Below are positions 1 to 11,900 of a stretch of 64,000 bases of DNA, piece by piece. Source of the DNA: Dromiciops gliroides (taxonomy: Eukaryota; Chordata; Mammalia; Microbiotheria; Microbiotheriidae); the NCBI RefSeq assembly GCF_019393635.1, contig NC_057866.1, positions 12,348,223-12,412,222 on the forward strand, read 5' to 3'. The notes under the pieces were generated by a model that saw nothing but the letters and a program-made list of their open reading frames with translations, was not told the origin of the DNA and did no database searches. A program made the position numbers and the translations under genes. Position 1 is the first letter of the stretch, and each line of letters begins with the position of its first letter.

Positions 1-617
1 AACCTGGAGGGTCTTACGTGAGCTGATGATGAGTGAGATGAGCAGAACCAGAAGAACATTGTACACAGTATCATCAACATTGAGTGTTGACCTACTGTGA
101 TGGACTATATTCTTCTCACCAATGCAATGGTACAGAAGAGTTCCAGGGAACTCATGATAGAAGAGGATCTCCAAATCCAAGAAAAAAAAAGAAAGAAAGA
201 ACTGTGGAGTATAGATGCTGATTGAACCATATTATTTCTTTTGTTTTGGGTGCTGTTGTTTTTTTTTTTCTATTTTGAGGTTTTGCATCACTGCTCTGAT
301 TCTTTCTCTTGTAACAGGATTAATGCAGAAATAGGATTAATGTTATTATGTGTATATATATGTGTGTGTATATATATATCTATATGTATATGTATAGATA
401 TATATAGATATAACCTATATCAGATTACCTGCTGTCTAGGGGAGGGGGGAGGGAGGGGGAGGGAGGGAGGGAGAAAAATCTGAAATTGTAAAGCATGTAT
501 AAACAAAAGTTGAGAACTATCTTTACATGTAACGGAAAAAATAAAATATCTCAAAAAAAAAAAAAGAAAAAAGAAAAAAAAAATAAAAAAAATAAAAAAA
601 AAAAAAAAAAAAAAAAA
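1..617 (+). repeat. L1 LINE 3' end with A tail
   Basis: The sequence runs to AATAAA-like ATAAAATATC and a roughly 70-base A-rich tail. Its reverse complement is strongly similar to 62012-62505 and its first part to 37070-37140, the outer end of a longer L1 copy. It contains a TA/TG-rich stretch at 350-415. Lies in TTC9C intron 1. Confidence 0.6.
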
Positions 618-629
618 ACAAATACACCT

Positions 630-745
630 GGGGGCAGCTAGATGGCCCAGTGGTTAAAGCACCGGCCCTGGATTCAGGAGTACCTGTGACTCTGGGCAAG
701 TCACTTAACCCCCATTGCCCTGCAAAAACCAAAAAACCAAAACAA
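630..745 (+). repeat. CORE-SINE, internally shortened
   Basis: Head GGGGCAGCTAGATGGC and tail CAAGTCACTTAACC are joined with the middle missing. It is flanked by direct repeats ACAAATACACCTGG at 618-631 and about 741-754, just beyond the L1 tail. Confidence 0.85.
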
Positions 746-769
746 ATACACCTGGAGATCCTGCTTCGG

Positions 770-1695
770 GGTAGCTGGGAGCTCCTGGACCCTGTCTTCT
801 CCCTCTATACTCCCTCACTTGGGGATCTCACTGGCCCCCACGGACTTCCTGACAATCTTGATGCAAATGATTCTCAAACCTACCAACTTCTCTGCTGACC
901 TCCTGTTTCACATCTCCAAATGTATGCCCAGGAGATAGCTTCATCTCAACATGTCCAAAACACAGCTCGTTCCCTTTCCCCCAAACCCTCCCCTCTTAAC
1001 TTCCATATTGCTGTTGAGGGCAACACCATTCTCAGTCCCACAAGCTTACAACTTGGGCATCCTTGACTCCCCATCACTCCTCCATAGCCAGTCATTTGTC
1101 AAATATGGTTTCTATCTTCTTAACATCTCTCATACGCCCTCCCTTTCTCCTGAGACACTGCCCCCACTCTGGTGCAGGCCCTTATCACCTCTTACCTGGA
1201 CTCTAACCTGCCGATAGGTCTCCCTGCCTCAAGTCTCTCCCCAATGCAGCCAATCCACCCTCCCAGCTGCCAAACTGATCTTCCTAAAACAGGTCTCACC
1301 ATCTCTCTCCCCTCTCCCATCCAATAAACTGCAGTGGCTCCCTATTACATCCAGGATCCAATACACAATCCTGCAGGTTGGCTTCTCTAGTCTTTCCCTC
1401 CACATCCCCTTTCCTTCTGCCGCCGCACAGGCCTGCTGGCCCTCTCCCATGCTGGGGTTGCTCTCCCTTCTCATCCCCACATCCTGGCTTCTTTTGGGTC
1501 TCAGTCACAGTCCTACCTCCCACAAGAAGTCCTCCTTAACCTCAGAGCCCTCTGAGGCCATCCTGATTGATCCTGTCTGTCTATGTCTTGTTTACACCTG
1601 GTTGTTGCTTGTTGCCTCCCCCACTGGACTGGGAGGGAGTTCCTTGAGGGCAGGGGCTCTGTGCCCAGCACCAAGGTAGGTGCTTGGGTAAATGG
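770..1695 (+). repeat. L2-type LINE 3' part
   Basis: The line of motifs CATGTCCAAAACACAGCTC, CAACACCATTCTC, CTGGTGCAGGCCCTTATCACC and the end CTTGAGGGCAGGGGCTCTG is the typical L2 3' end. It is broken and codes for nothing intact. Confidence 0.7.
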
Positions 1696-1704
1696 TAGTA
1701 GACT

Positions 1705-1868
1705 GGGGACAGCTAGGAGGCACAGTGGATAAAGCACAGGTCCTGGATTCAGGAGGACCTGGTTCAAATCTGACCTCAGACACTTAACATTTACTAGCTG
1801 TGTGACCCTGGGCAAGTCACTTAACCCTCACTGCCCCACAAAACAAAACAAAAAAACCACAACAAACA
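1705..1868 (+). repeat. CORE-SINE
   Basis: Full-length copy with an A/C-rich tail; target duplications AATGGTAGTAGACT (1691-1704) and AATGGTCGTAGACT (1869-1882). Confidence 0.9.
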
Positions 1869-2189
1869 AATGGTCGTAGACTGAGTGACTGCAGTAGAGC
1901 TAAAGCTGGTGCAATGTCCCGATCAAGTCTGCCATCAGTGAGTCAGCTCCCAGGAGTGGAGGACATGGGCTGCCTAAGGAGGCGTGGACTGGGCAAGGGC
2001 AGAAAAAGGGACCGTGACAGACATCAGCATGGGGTCAGGCCTCCTTGTCGAATACAACGGGCACTTTCCCATTTTAAAAAGGAAGAGGTCTCAGGATCTG
2101 CTGACTTTCCTGCGAAGTAGCTGCTGTTTCCAGGTCTCTCGACACTTGACCTCCATCATTTGGGAGGCCATTTGAGCCCCTTTCTTTCT

Positions 2190-2710
2190 TCGGTTTTTCA
2201 AGCTCAGCTTCGTTACAACTATCTCGGCCACCTACCCTTCTAGCCTTTCTTCTCAAGGCTCTGGCATCATGCCAATGTATGTGTAGCGTCCTCCCCCAAG
2301 TCCCTCCCCAGAGGCCTTGCTTCTGCTGCTTCCTCAGCTCCCAGCCACCTCCTCTGCCTATCCAAATGGCCCATTCCTCAAGGCCCAGCTCAATGCAGTC
2401 TTCCCCGACCATACCAATCATCTCTGCTCTTCTGAACTAACCCTAACACTGCTAGTATCACTCAGCACAAAGGTTCATGGCCTAACGGACAGCAGGAAGC
2501 CCTGGGTAGGGCTCTCTGCCTCGTGGGACTGGTCATTTGGCCTCCTGGGCCTTCCTCTTTAATAGAAGGAAGGGCCTGGCTGCCCAATCCCTTCCTGATC
2601 CCACAGGCACCTCTACAACTGGATCCTAACTGCCTTGAAGGGTGGGACCACAACTACCCCTCACCCTCACCCCCACCCCCAGGGACAATACTGGTCACAG
2701 GGTAATTCTA
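2190..2710 (+). repeat. Degenerate L2-like fragment
   Basis: CTCAAGGCCCAGCTCAATGC and following pyrimidine-rich text resemble L2 3' ends. The remaining DNA to 3700 shows only weak MIR-like pieces (near 3000-3090). Confidence 0.45.
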
Positions 2711-3715
2711 GCTCGGTAAATATTTGCCAAATTCAAGTACCTTCAATATGTATTGAATAGGAAGTAGAGGATGAGACAGTCCAATCTGCTATAGAACAAT
2801 TTCTATCTTTGGAGCCTGGGTACCATTCCCCCTTATCTTTTAGGCTAAATATCCCCCGATTCTTTTCTCCTTTTTGGATACATCTTATTTCCTGAGCTTT
2901 TAATACTTTTTAGTTCCTCAGAACTCGAATTATAGAACTTCTTTATACTGCGGCACTATGTATGATTGTTACGTTAAAGTATGCAGGGCAGTGAAGAAGT
3001 CAGATGGTGTAACGGATTAAGACTGGCCTCAGGAACCAGGAATCCTGGGTTGGGTCACTGCAACTCTGCTCAAGTGAGTTCCTAGTGTCCCGAGGTAATC
3101 TCTAAGAGCCCAAGATGCTCAGTATCTGCATAGGTTTGGGGAGCTAAAGACCCTGACACCGATGAAACGACAGGTGTAGACTCCACGGCAGCCTTCCGGT
3201 GCTAAATGAACCAGAAGGGAAGCAAGTTATGCTCTTATTCATCAATCCCAAATCACCAGGGTCAACTCAACTCTTAACTACACTGTTACTTCTGCAGGGG
3301 AGGGGAGTTTGTGAGGGAAGAATTCTAGTTTATTCTCTACTCCAGATCCAGGGCAGTTTCCCCTTTCATACCTTAAGTGCCATGGGAACTCTGCACCGGA
3401 TCCTCTTACGTCTCATTTTACTGGTCTGGATACTTCTGCTAACCTCTCAGCAGCCTCACAGCCGGCCCTCACCATGCAGCTAGGGAGGCGTCCACACTCA
3501 TCAGGAGGAGAGCTGACCACGTGGTCAAGCCCTCCCCACTCCCTCTTCTCCGGGTCAGGAAGTTACTGGGTTAGTAGTTTTACCAGGTGAAAATTTTCTC
3601 AACATCTCGATGGCATCATTCTGGACCAGTTTTAACTCAATTTAATGAACAATGGATCTATTTTAGCTAGTCTAGAATGAACTAGCCTAAGAGAATGAGT
3701 TCTGGCAAAATAAAT

Positions 3716-3855
3716 GGGGGGGGGGGAGGACAATGAGGGTTAAGTGACTTGCCCAGGGTCACACAGCTAGTGTCAAGTGTCTGAGGCTGAATTTGAACTT
3801 AGGTCCTCCTCAATCCAGGGCCGGCGCTTTATCTCCTGAGCCACCTAGCTGCCCC
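3716..3855 (-). repeat. CORE-SINE
   Basis: Reverse copy ending CCACCTAGCTGCCCC, slightly shortened in the middle. Lies just before TTC9C exon 1 in intron 1. Confidence 0.88.
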
Positions 3856-4175
3856 CTAAAATAATCCCACACATTAACTCCACTATCTGTTCAGTCTTCG
3901 ATCTGAAAATGTGGGTTGGATGATGGGGATTGCCTAAACCGCTTTTCCAGGTCACAGTTGTCTAGGCTGTCTGAGGAAAGGGAGAGAAAACCTCCCACCC
4001 CAAAACTCGCCCATCCCAGCCTATCCCCCCCTCCCCATTTAAAACCACAACAGGAGCTTCTTTTAACCCGGCGATCAAGGCCCGACAAGAAGAGGAATGA
4101 CCGCCTAAAGGTCACTCGCTGAGTAGCAGTTCCATCTTTGGGGCCGGATCGGGGTTTTCGAGGGAAGGCTCTCAC

Positions 4176-4413
4176 CGGCCAGGTTGTTGTAGCAGTCGGT
4201 CTGCGTGCGCTCCAGCACCTTCTGTTGCTCCGTCGTCAGCACCGGGCCTCGGGCTCCCAGGGGCGGCAGCGGGGAAGGCAGGCTCGGGTCGAGGCCCCGA
4301 AGCTGAAGCAACGCCCGGTGGTACCTGCTCACGGCGTCCCGGTAGCGCCCTTCCCGGTAGCGCTGGTTCCCCTCTTCTTTGAACTGCTGCGCCTCCCGGA
4401 GCCTCCTCTCCAT
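4176..4413 (-). CDS. TTC9C: TTC9C first coding exon (partial gene)
   Basis: First coding exon of tetratricopeptide repeat protein 9C. The 79 residues plus one base start MERRLREAQQFKEEG and match the N terminus of human TTC9C, including the first TPR helix pair (EEGNQRYREGRYRDAVSRYH, about residues 14-33). The exon ends at a GTGAG donor at 4175 after NNLA plus one base. The remaining exons, carrying the later TPRs, are not found in 1-4100 and must lie left of the window, so intron 1 exceeds 4.1 kb. TPR proteins of this type are soluble protein-binding scaffolds; the exact role of TTC9C is poorly known. The start is the only ATG in its open frame: the frame stays open upstream to 4557 but with no ATG. 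It is head to head with HNRNPUL2. Confidence 0.95.
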
Positions 4414-4449
4414 GGCTCGGGGCCGATGCAGATGCCGAGGGTGGTGCTG

Positions 4450-4512
4450 ATGCCGCCGGAGCCACGGATGCCGCCGGAGCCACGGATGCCGCCGGAGCCA
4501 CGGATGCCGCCG
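4450..4512 (-). repeat. 18-bp tandem repeat in TTC9C leader
   Basis: Three identical plus-strand units ATGCCGCCGGAGCCACGG (4450-4503) and half of a fourth. Read on the minus strand in the TTC9C frame they encode HPWLRR repeats upstream of the ATG. Confidence 0.9.
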
Positions 4513-6046
4513 CCCCTCCGCCCCTCGGGAGGAGGCTGAAAAGACGCCCTTGGGCACCGCGAGCTGGCCCTCGGCTGCCCGACCCTGCCTTGGGGGGCCT
4601 CAACAACCAGGGCTTCCTCCGAGAACCTCGGGAGGGGCCCCGAGTCGGGCCAAGATGGGGGCTCCGGGGCGCGAGCACGCGAGACCGGCTCTGCACCCAG
4701 ATCCCCGCACCCCACCCCCACCCCTCTGGTTGGGTTTCAGGCCGGACCGGGCCCTCCAGGCGGGGCGGACTCCACTCCTGGGACCACTGGTCCCGAGCGC
4801 GTCTTGCGGCTGTGCGCGTGGGATGGCTTCGCGCCCACGTTCACGGAGCCCCGCCGCGCCTCTGCTTAGCCTCACCGTCTGTCCGGAGACGCGGAACCTG
4901 GACACCGGCGCCCAGATTCGGAACTGGGCTGGGCCGCAATCGCGGCGTCGGGGCTCCCGTGGGACCCCACACTCGACAACCGAGTCCCGGCCTCGATGCC
5001 GTCTCCCGCCTCGCAGACCGCGGGGATCCTAGAGAGGGCCCGATCACCGAGCGACTCCGCGCGCGCTCCCGCCGCCCAATCACCTCACGGCTCCGGACCG
5101 GTGTACGCGCGCCAGGAGCCAAAGGCCGAGGGCCCCGCCCCCTCCTCGGGTCGGCGCTCCGTGCGGACCAATTCGCTAGCCATCCCCGTCTGAGTCACCC
5201 AATCAGAGAAAAAAAGAAACCCCGACGGTGTCGGCTGCCCAATGGGAGCGAAGACTGGGTGATTCGAGCCGCCCAATAAGTGGGGACTGGGGCGGGAGAT
5301 AGGGGAAACCCAGCAGGCGTGTGGCCGGCCCGGAGATTCCGGGTGAGGCGGGGTGTTCTGTGGACCCCAGCACCGCATACTGGCTTTGTGGCTAGAAAGC
5401 GATCCTTTCTCCGCCCCCACTCTTCCTCACGGCAAGTTTCTGCTGCCACAGGGCTGCGTGCATGCCAACGGGAAGGAAGGGGCTGCCGGGGCTTCTCCCT
5501 GGTGTAGAGAAGCTCAGGAGGTGCGGGGTGCGAAAGGGCCGCAGCCCCGGCGTAGAAACCGGTTCGGCTCCCGCTCCGGTGTCGGAGTGCCGCAATAAAA
5601 ACAAGACCCAAACAAATCGAGACAGACCCCTTTGCAGTGATTGGAGAAGAGGGAAAAGGGGGCGGGAAGAGCGGAGGCCAGCCTATCCCCGTACGCGCGT
5701 GGTTCGGAGGGGGGGGGGGCAGAGGGGCGGGGTGGAAAAAGAATCCCCTCGGCAGCCCCGGGCTAGGCCCGGAGAGAGAAAAAAGAGGTGGGGGCGCGGC
5801 TAGGATGGGCTTCGGCCGGGAGTCCGCCGCGTCGGGACACGGGCACCCAGCTTTCCGGGCGCACGTGCGCAAGTGGACAGCGGCCCCGGCGCGCGGGAGG
5901 CGGCCGGCCAAGGCGGCGGCAGGCCCTGCGCCTGCGCGCTGGGACCGGGCCGACGGTTCGCGGGGGGGTGTAAGGGGGGGAGGAGGAGGAGGAGGAGGGA
6001 GGAGGCGGCGGGAGGAGGGAGGGAGGCGGAGGCGGCGGCGGCGGCG

Positions 6047-8890
6047 ATGGAGGTGAAGCGGCTGAAAGTGACCGAGCTGCGGTCGGAGCTGCAGCGGCGG
6101 GGCCTGGACTCGCGCGGCCTCAAGGTGGACCTGGCGCAGCGGCTGCAGGAGGCGCTGGACGCCGAGATGCTGGAGGACGAGGCGGGCGGGACGGCGGCGG
6201 CGGCGCGGCCCGGGCGGCCGGGGGCGGCAGCGGTGGCCGTGCGGAGCCCGGGCGGCGACGAGGCGGACGAGGACGCCGACGCCGCGGACGAGGACGAGGA
6301 CGAGGACGAGGACGCGGCGGCGGCGGCGGCCGCGGAGGAGGAGCGGGAGGAGGGGGAGCGGGGGGCGGGGGCGGCCGAGGAGGACGCGGCGGCGGCGCTG
6401 CTGCTGCTGGAGGACGAGGACGAGGCCGAGGATCCGCCCCCCGTCGCCGCCGCGTCCCAGCCCCAGCCCCAGCCGCCGGGCCGGGCCTCCGCGCAGCCCG
6501 GGCCGCCCGCAGCCGCCCCGCTGTCCCCGGCGCCGGCCATGGCAGCGCCCTCCCCGCAGCCTCCGGAGCCTCCGGCGCCGCCGCAGCCCGGCCAAGGCCA
6601 GGGCGACGAGGACGCCGAGCCCGAGGCCGAGGCGGCCTCGGCCCCGGGCGGCCAGCGCGACCCGGCCCCCGCCTCCAAGCCCGGCAACGACGACGAACCG
6701 GGTGAGCATCGGCCGGCCGGCGGTTAGTCCGCGCGCCGGCCTCGGTTTCCCTTGCTGTAAAGAGGGGGGGGGCGCTGGGCTTGCAAGGTCGCACCCCGAA
6801 CGTGGGCCTCTTTCTTTTGCCATAAAAGGGGGGCGCTGGGCTGGGTGGGTTTGCAAGGTCGCACCCCGAACGTGGAACTGTTTCCTTTGCTGCAAAAGAG
6901 GGGTGGGCTTGCAAGATCGCACTACTGCTCAGGGCCTCGATTTATTCGTTTGGAAAGGGGGGCGCTGGGCTGGGTGGGCTTGCAAGGTCGCACCTCTTTC
7001 TTCTGCTGTCAAAGGTGGGGAGGGCGCTGGGCTAGGTGGGCTTCGGTGTCTCTTCCTGTTCTCGCCAGTTACACTGGGGGTTGTGCTAAATCGTCTCTAA
7101 GCTCCCCCTTCCCTTTTATTTTTTCTTTCTCGTTAAAGAGTCAGCGGAAGGATGGGTTTTGGTCTCATTTGGGGTGGGGGGCGGAGCTTCTATCAGCCTT
7201 GATTTTCCCTAATGCAAAAAGAGGGACTAGGGGTTTTTTGGCGGGGGGAGGGAGGGGGAACGGGGGACGTGGGGGTGTCATCTTAATAATTTGTGATTTT
7301 ACTGGACAAGTCTCTTCCTCTTTCCTACCTGTTTCCCTGCCATTTTTACTGCATTCTGCAATTTGATGGGCAAGCTCTGGCCCGCTCTGGGTCTCCTGTA
7401 ATTCAATAGACTGAACAGGAGCAGTTCTATGGATGGGGTGTGGGTGTCGGCGAACTTCCAGGAGCCCTGCTCCAGGTGTGGAGAGATGGCCTCCAAGACA
7501 GTGATCTCTCAAGGAGGGTTATTGCAGGGGCCGGTTTGGCCTTTGTGGGCCCCCCTGTCCCCCCGGGATGGATGCCACTCTCCTGGAACTGCCTGGCCAC
7601 CTGTGGAGTACCCAGCCTCCTGGAGCTCCTGGGAGGGGAGGCTCATCCAGTAAAATGGGGTTTCCCTGACTAGCTTACCCCCAAGTCTCTGCTAAGCCTG
7701 GCATCTGGGCAGTCAGGAAACCCATAGCAACTGGGGCAGTGGCAGCCTCTGCCTTGCTTCTTTTGATGGGGTATCAGGTTTAATAGTTAACCAATGGGAC
7801 AGACAGGCTTAATTGATCTGAGGTAGGCTACTTAATGTTACTGACACTGGGCTTTACTTTGCCTCCCTTCTGTTCAAATGTGAACATTTTTATTGAGATA
7901 CCAGATGGGCTGTTTGTGGAGGTTTACATGGGTGAATCTTTCTTTTAAATGAAGCTCTTGGAAATGGAACTGATTGAGGTGGCCAACTTGTGGGATTAGT
8001 TAAACTGCCCCAGGGAATCAATGACTTTTTTTTTTTCCCGGTGAGGCATTTGGGGTTAAATGACTTGCCCAGGGTCATACAGCTAGTAAGTGCTAAGTGT
8101 CTGAGGCTGGATTTGAACTCAGGTCCGGTGCTCTATCCACTGCGCCACCTAGCTGCCCCTCAATGACTTTTTACTGTCAAAATGATTGGTTGGATGCATA
8201 AACATCTGTCATAGTAAAGGCAGGGTCTAGGAGTTGTCTCCAAATGGGCCTTTGGAAAGTGGGTTTTTGAATACCTCTTTGAGTCAGGATCAGCTCTTTC
8301 ATAAGGCAGGAATCTAGATGGTTATTATTACATGGGGCCTTTCTAAATAAACACTAACAGGTCCCTTTAGATGGGTCAATTAAGTATCTTCTATTTGTAA
8401 CCTATCTCCCAGGCACTGGAAATAGACAAGTGAACAAAAGATACAGCACAGTTGCTTAATATTCAGTGGCCCTGAATATGAAGGAATCATTTAGCTCCTG
8501 TCAGTCATAGGAAGGCTCAGGTAGCTACACTCCAATTAACAGAGCACAAATGGGAATCTCTCTCTTCCAAATCATGTATCTTCGGGCTTGTGACTTTGTA
8601 AAAGATCCAGTTTATCAATAATTGGGTGCTAAGAACAGAAAAACATCTTCCTGCCCTGAACTGTGTGCACCCATTCTGCAGGGTTATTTATGGGTCTGCC
8701 ACTTAGGCTTTGCCCTCGAAGCTTGCACTAAAAAACCATGATAAAAATATAGCCTTGGGGCAGCTAGGTGGCACAGTGGATAGAGCACCGGCCCTGGACT
8801 CAGGAGTACCTGAGTTCAAATCCGGCCCCAGACACTTAACACTTACTAGCTGTGTGACCCTGGGCAAGTCACTTAACCCCAATTGCCTCA

Positions 8891-8938
<48 letters not shown>

Positions 8939-11900
8939 GCCTTGTCTCATGCACCTGAATCCATCTGCTATTTGTAGGGAAGCTGTGGCCACACGTTTTG
9001 AAATTGGGGGAAGGGATTTTCTATTTCATTGAGACCAATTTGTCAGTGAATGTAAGCCTTAGAGCTAACTTGTCTAGCTGGAATCCCAAACCAATCGCCT
9101 GAACCCTTAACCTTTCTGGGCATTTCTCATTGTCATATATTTGAAATGTCCTTGTCTGGGCTAATTTGAGCAGATGAGTAAGGAAAAGAAACATGGGAAT
9201 TCTCTAAGTTTTATTATCAGTTGCTAACATCCGAACAGATAAAATTCTGGACAAGACCAACGAGGCTTCCTTGGTTGGGGAAGCCCTAGGAATACTCACT
9301 CTCCTGCCATTCTGAGAGGTGGGAGGTTGGTTTGAGAGACTGTTTTCTTCTCAGAAAATTGTTAATTTTCTTTCCTTTCTGTAGGAGATGATGAGGACAG
9401 TGAGAAGTTGAAACCTACTGGTTCCAACGGAGAGCGTCGTGGGGTCAAAAGACAGCGAGATGAGAAGGAAGAGCATGGCCGGGCTTACTATGAGTTTCGA
9501 GAAGAGGCTTATCACAGTCGGTAAGAGCAAGCTCTCCTTTAATTGCCTGGCATCCCTGCTCTGGCTCTGATGGACCTCGCTGCTGTTCATTGAAGTAGTT
9601 AGATGTTAAGTGCTTCCTTTGAATTGGGTTCATTGGCCCCCTCCTTCCTTGTCTGGGATGACACTTGCTCTCGCCTGGAAGTTTGCAGGCTCATACAAAT
9701 CTTGATCAGAGAAGTGGACGTGGTTGGTCCAATCTGTGGTTTTTTTTCTTTTATGCGCAGCTCAAAGTCTCCACCACCCCCTGAAGAAGAGGCCAGAGAT
9801 GAAGAAGAGGATCCGACCCTTGTGAACCTAGACACGTGTATGTAGGAGACAGAAGAGGTGGAGGTGTCAACCAGGAGACCTCCTACCTTCCCTCTGGTTT
9901 TACAAGTGAACCTGTTGTCGAGGCACAGAGCTGCTTGGGAGCATAGCTTTCCAGGCTGTTGTTGCATCTCTTCCCCATGTAATCGGGTGTGTTCTGGTGA
10001 TTAGAGGCTCCCACTGGGCTGACGCCATCTCTCCCTTCCCAACAGATACCTCGGATCTCCATTTCCAAGTGAGCAAGGACCGCTATGGGGGCCAGCCACT
10101 TTTCTCGGAGAAATTTCCCACCCTTTGGTCTGGAGCGAGGAGCACATATGGAGTGACGAAGGGGAAAGTCTGTTTTGAGGCCAAGGTGGGGTGGCCGCTC
10201 TTGGGGGTCCTTCCTCCTCCTCTTCCCTTGCCAGTGAGAGGCCTCTAGCCCTTCTGGGAGAATTAGCAAGGCCAAGGGCCCAGTCTCCTCCCCCCCCCCA
10301 TCCAGCGCCCCCTAGTGCCCAGGCTTGTGGGCAGCGGCAGCTCATCCCTCAGAAGGAGCCGGGCCTCAGGGCCAGGGCTGCTGAGGCTGTGTGTGGGGTT
10401 GGCCTCGTGACCAAGGCTTCCCTTTCTGGTCTGGGCAGGTGACTCAGAATCTGCCGCTGAAAGAGGGCTGCGCCGAGGCGTCCCTTCTGCGAGTTGGATG
10501 GTCTGTGGACTTCTCCCGCCCACAACTGGGTAAAATCCCTTTGTCCCCTTTCGCTGGCACCTGGAGCAGGGGTCCTGTGGGCAGTCGGAGGGGAGGGGCT
10601 TTTCGGGGGTAACTCTGCTCCTCTGTTCTAGGTGAAGATGAATTTTCTTATGGCTTCGATGGCCGGGGGCTAAAGGCAGAAAATGGGCAGTTTGAGGAGT
10701 ATGGCCAGGCCTTTGGGGAAAGTGATGTCATTGGCTGCTTCGCTGTAAGTTTCAGAGAGCAGTCCAGTGATGGAAGGGCGCTGGGCAGCGGCCCTCCTCC
10801 TGACTGGCCAGCACTTTGGCCGAGGGAGAATTCAGCTACGCGAGCACGTTCTCCTCCTTGTGCTCAAACGCTGGCGGCGGCTCCAGCTCTGCTGTGGTGC
10901 TTGTCCTTGCTCGTTACAGAATTTCGAGAGCGAGGAGATGGAGCTCTCCTTCTCCAAAAACGGAGATGGTTTGGGGGTGGCTTTCCGGGTCAGCAAGCAG
11001 TCCTTGAAGGGTCGGGCCCTCCTGCCTCACGTCCTCTGCAAGAACTGTGTGGTGGAGCTCAACTTTGGTCAGAAGGAGGAACCTTTCTTCCCCCCTCCGG
11101 AGGAATTTGTGTTCATCCATGCTGTGCCCGTGGAGGAGCGCCTTCGCGTTGCACTGCCCCCCAAGAGCATGGAGGAGTGCGAGGTCTGGGCATGCCTCCC
11201 AGCGCTCCCCGAGAGAGAGAGAGAGAGAGAGAGAGTGTGTGTGTGTGTGTATGGGCTGAATGTGGGTATGTCTGGGACGTGGGGGGGAGTCTGGGTGTGT
11301 CTGGGTGTGGGTGTCGGGTCAGTGTTTGGGCTCCACTACACCCGTGGAATGATTCCCTCCCTGTTGCTCTGCAGGTATTACTGATGGTGGGACTACCCGG
11401 GTCAGGAAAGACCCAGTGGGCATTGAAACATGCACAAGATAACCCTGAGAAAAGATACAACGTTCTGGGAGCTGAGACTGTGCTCAATCAGATGCGGGTA
11501 AGCAGGGGAACCCTGTGCTCAAGGCCCTGGGACACTTGTCATCCTTGGCAGGCTTGTCTCCAGGCTTGGAGAGGGACCCCCTAGGAGCTGCAGCAGGCCA
11601 GAAGGGCTGTGGCATTTGCTGTTTATCTCCCTCTCAGATGAAGGGGCCTGAGGAGCCAGAGATGGACCCCAAGAGCCGGGACCTTTTAGTGCAGCAAGCC
11701 TCCCAGTGCCTTAGCAAGCTGGTCCAGGTGGCTTCGAGGACAAAAAGAAACATCATCCTGGACCAGGTAGCTCTCCCACAAGCACTTGCCCTGCAGTCGA
11801 GGCTCCAGCCTTCTTGGGCCCCACATGTTTGGGACACAGAGAGAGGGGCAGGGCTTTGAGTCCCTCGTCTAATGTGACCAAGACCGAGCCGCGGCTGCCC

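Larger units (their letters stand above)
4140..6750. promoter_or_regulatory. CpG island, TTC9C/HNRNPUL2 divergent promoter
   Basis: GC-rich, CpG-dense DNA covers both first exons, whose ATGs lie at 4413 (minus) and 6047 (plus), 1.6 kb apart. GC boxes and ATTGG/CCAAT-type boxes near 5196-5280 are visible; no TATA box is evident. Confidence 0.75.

Noticed and set aside
3199-3483. 94-codon frame in TTC9C intron 1
   Set aside because: Repeat-rich intron context, no domain and no splice support.
5195-6922. 575-codon open frame antisense to HNRNPUL2 exon 1
   Set aside because: It is a by-product of extreme GC content with Arg/Pro/Ala-only composition, mirrors the true exon and matches no known protein.
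8760-8880. tRNA-like A and B box text in the SINE heads as tRNA genes
   Set aside because: Every instance is part of a dispersed SINE with A tail and target duplications; no intact cloverleaf was found.
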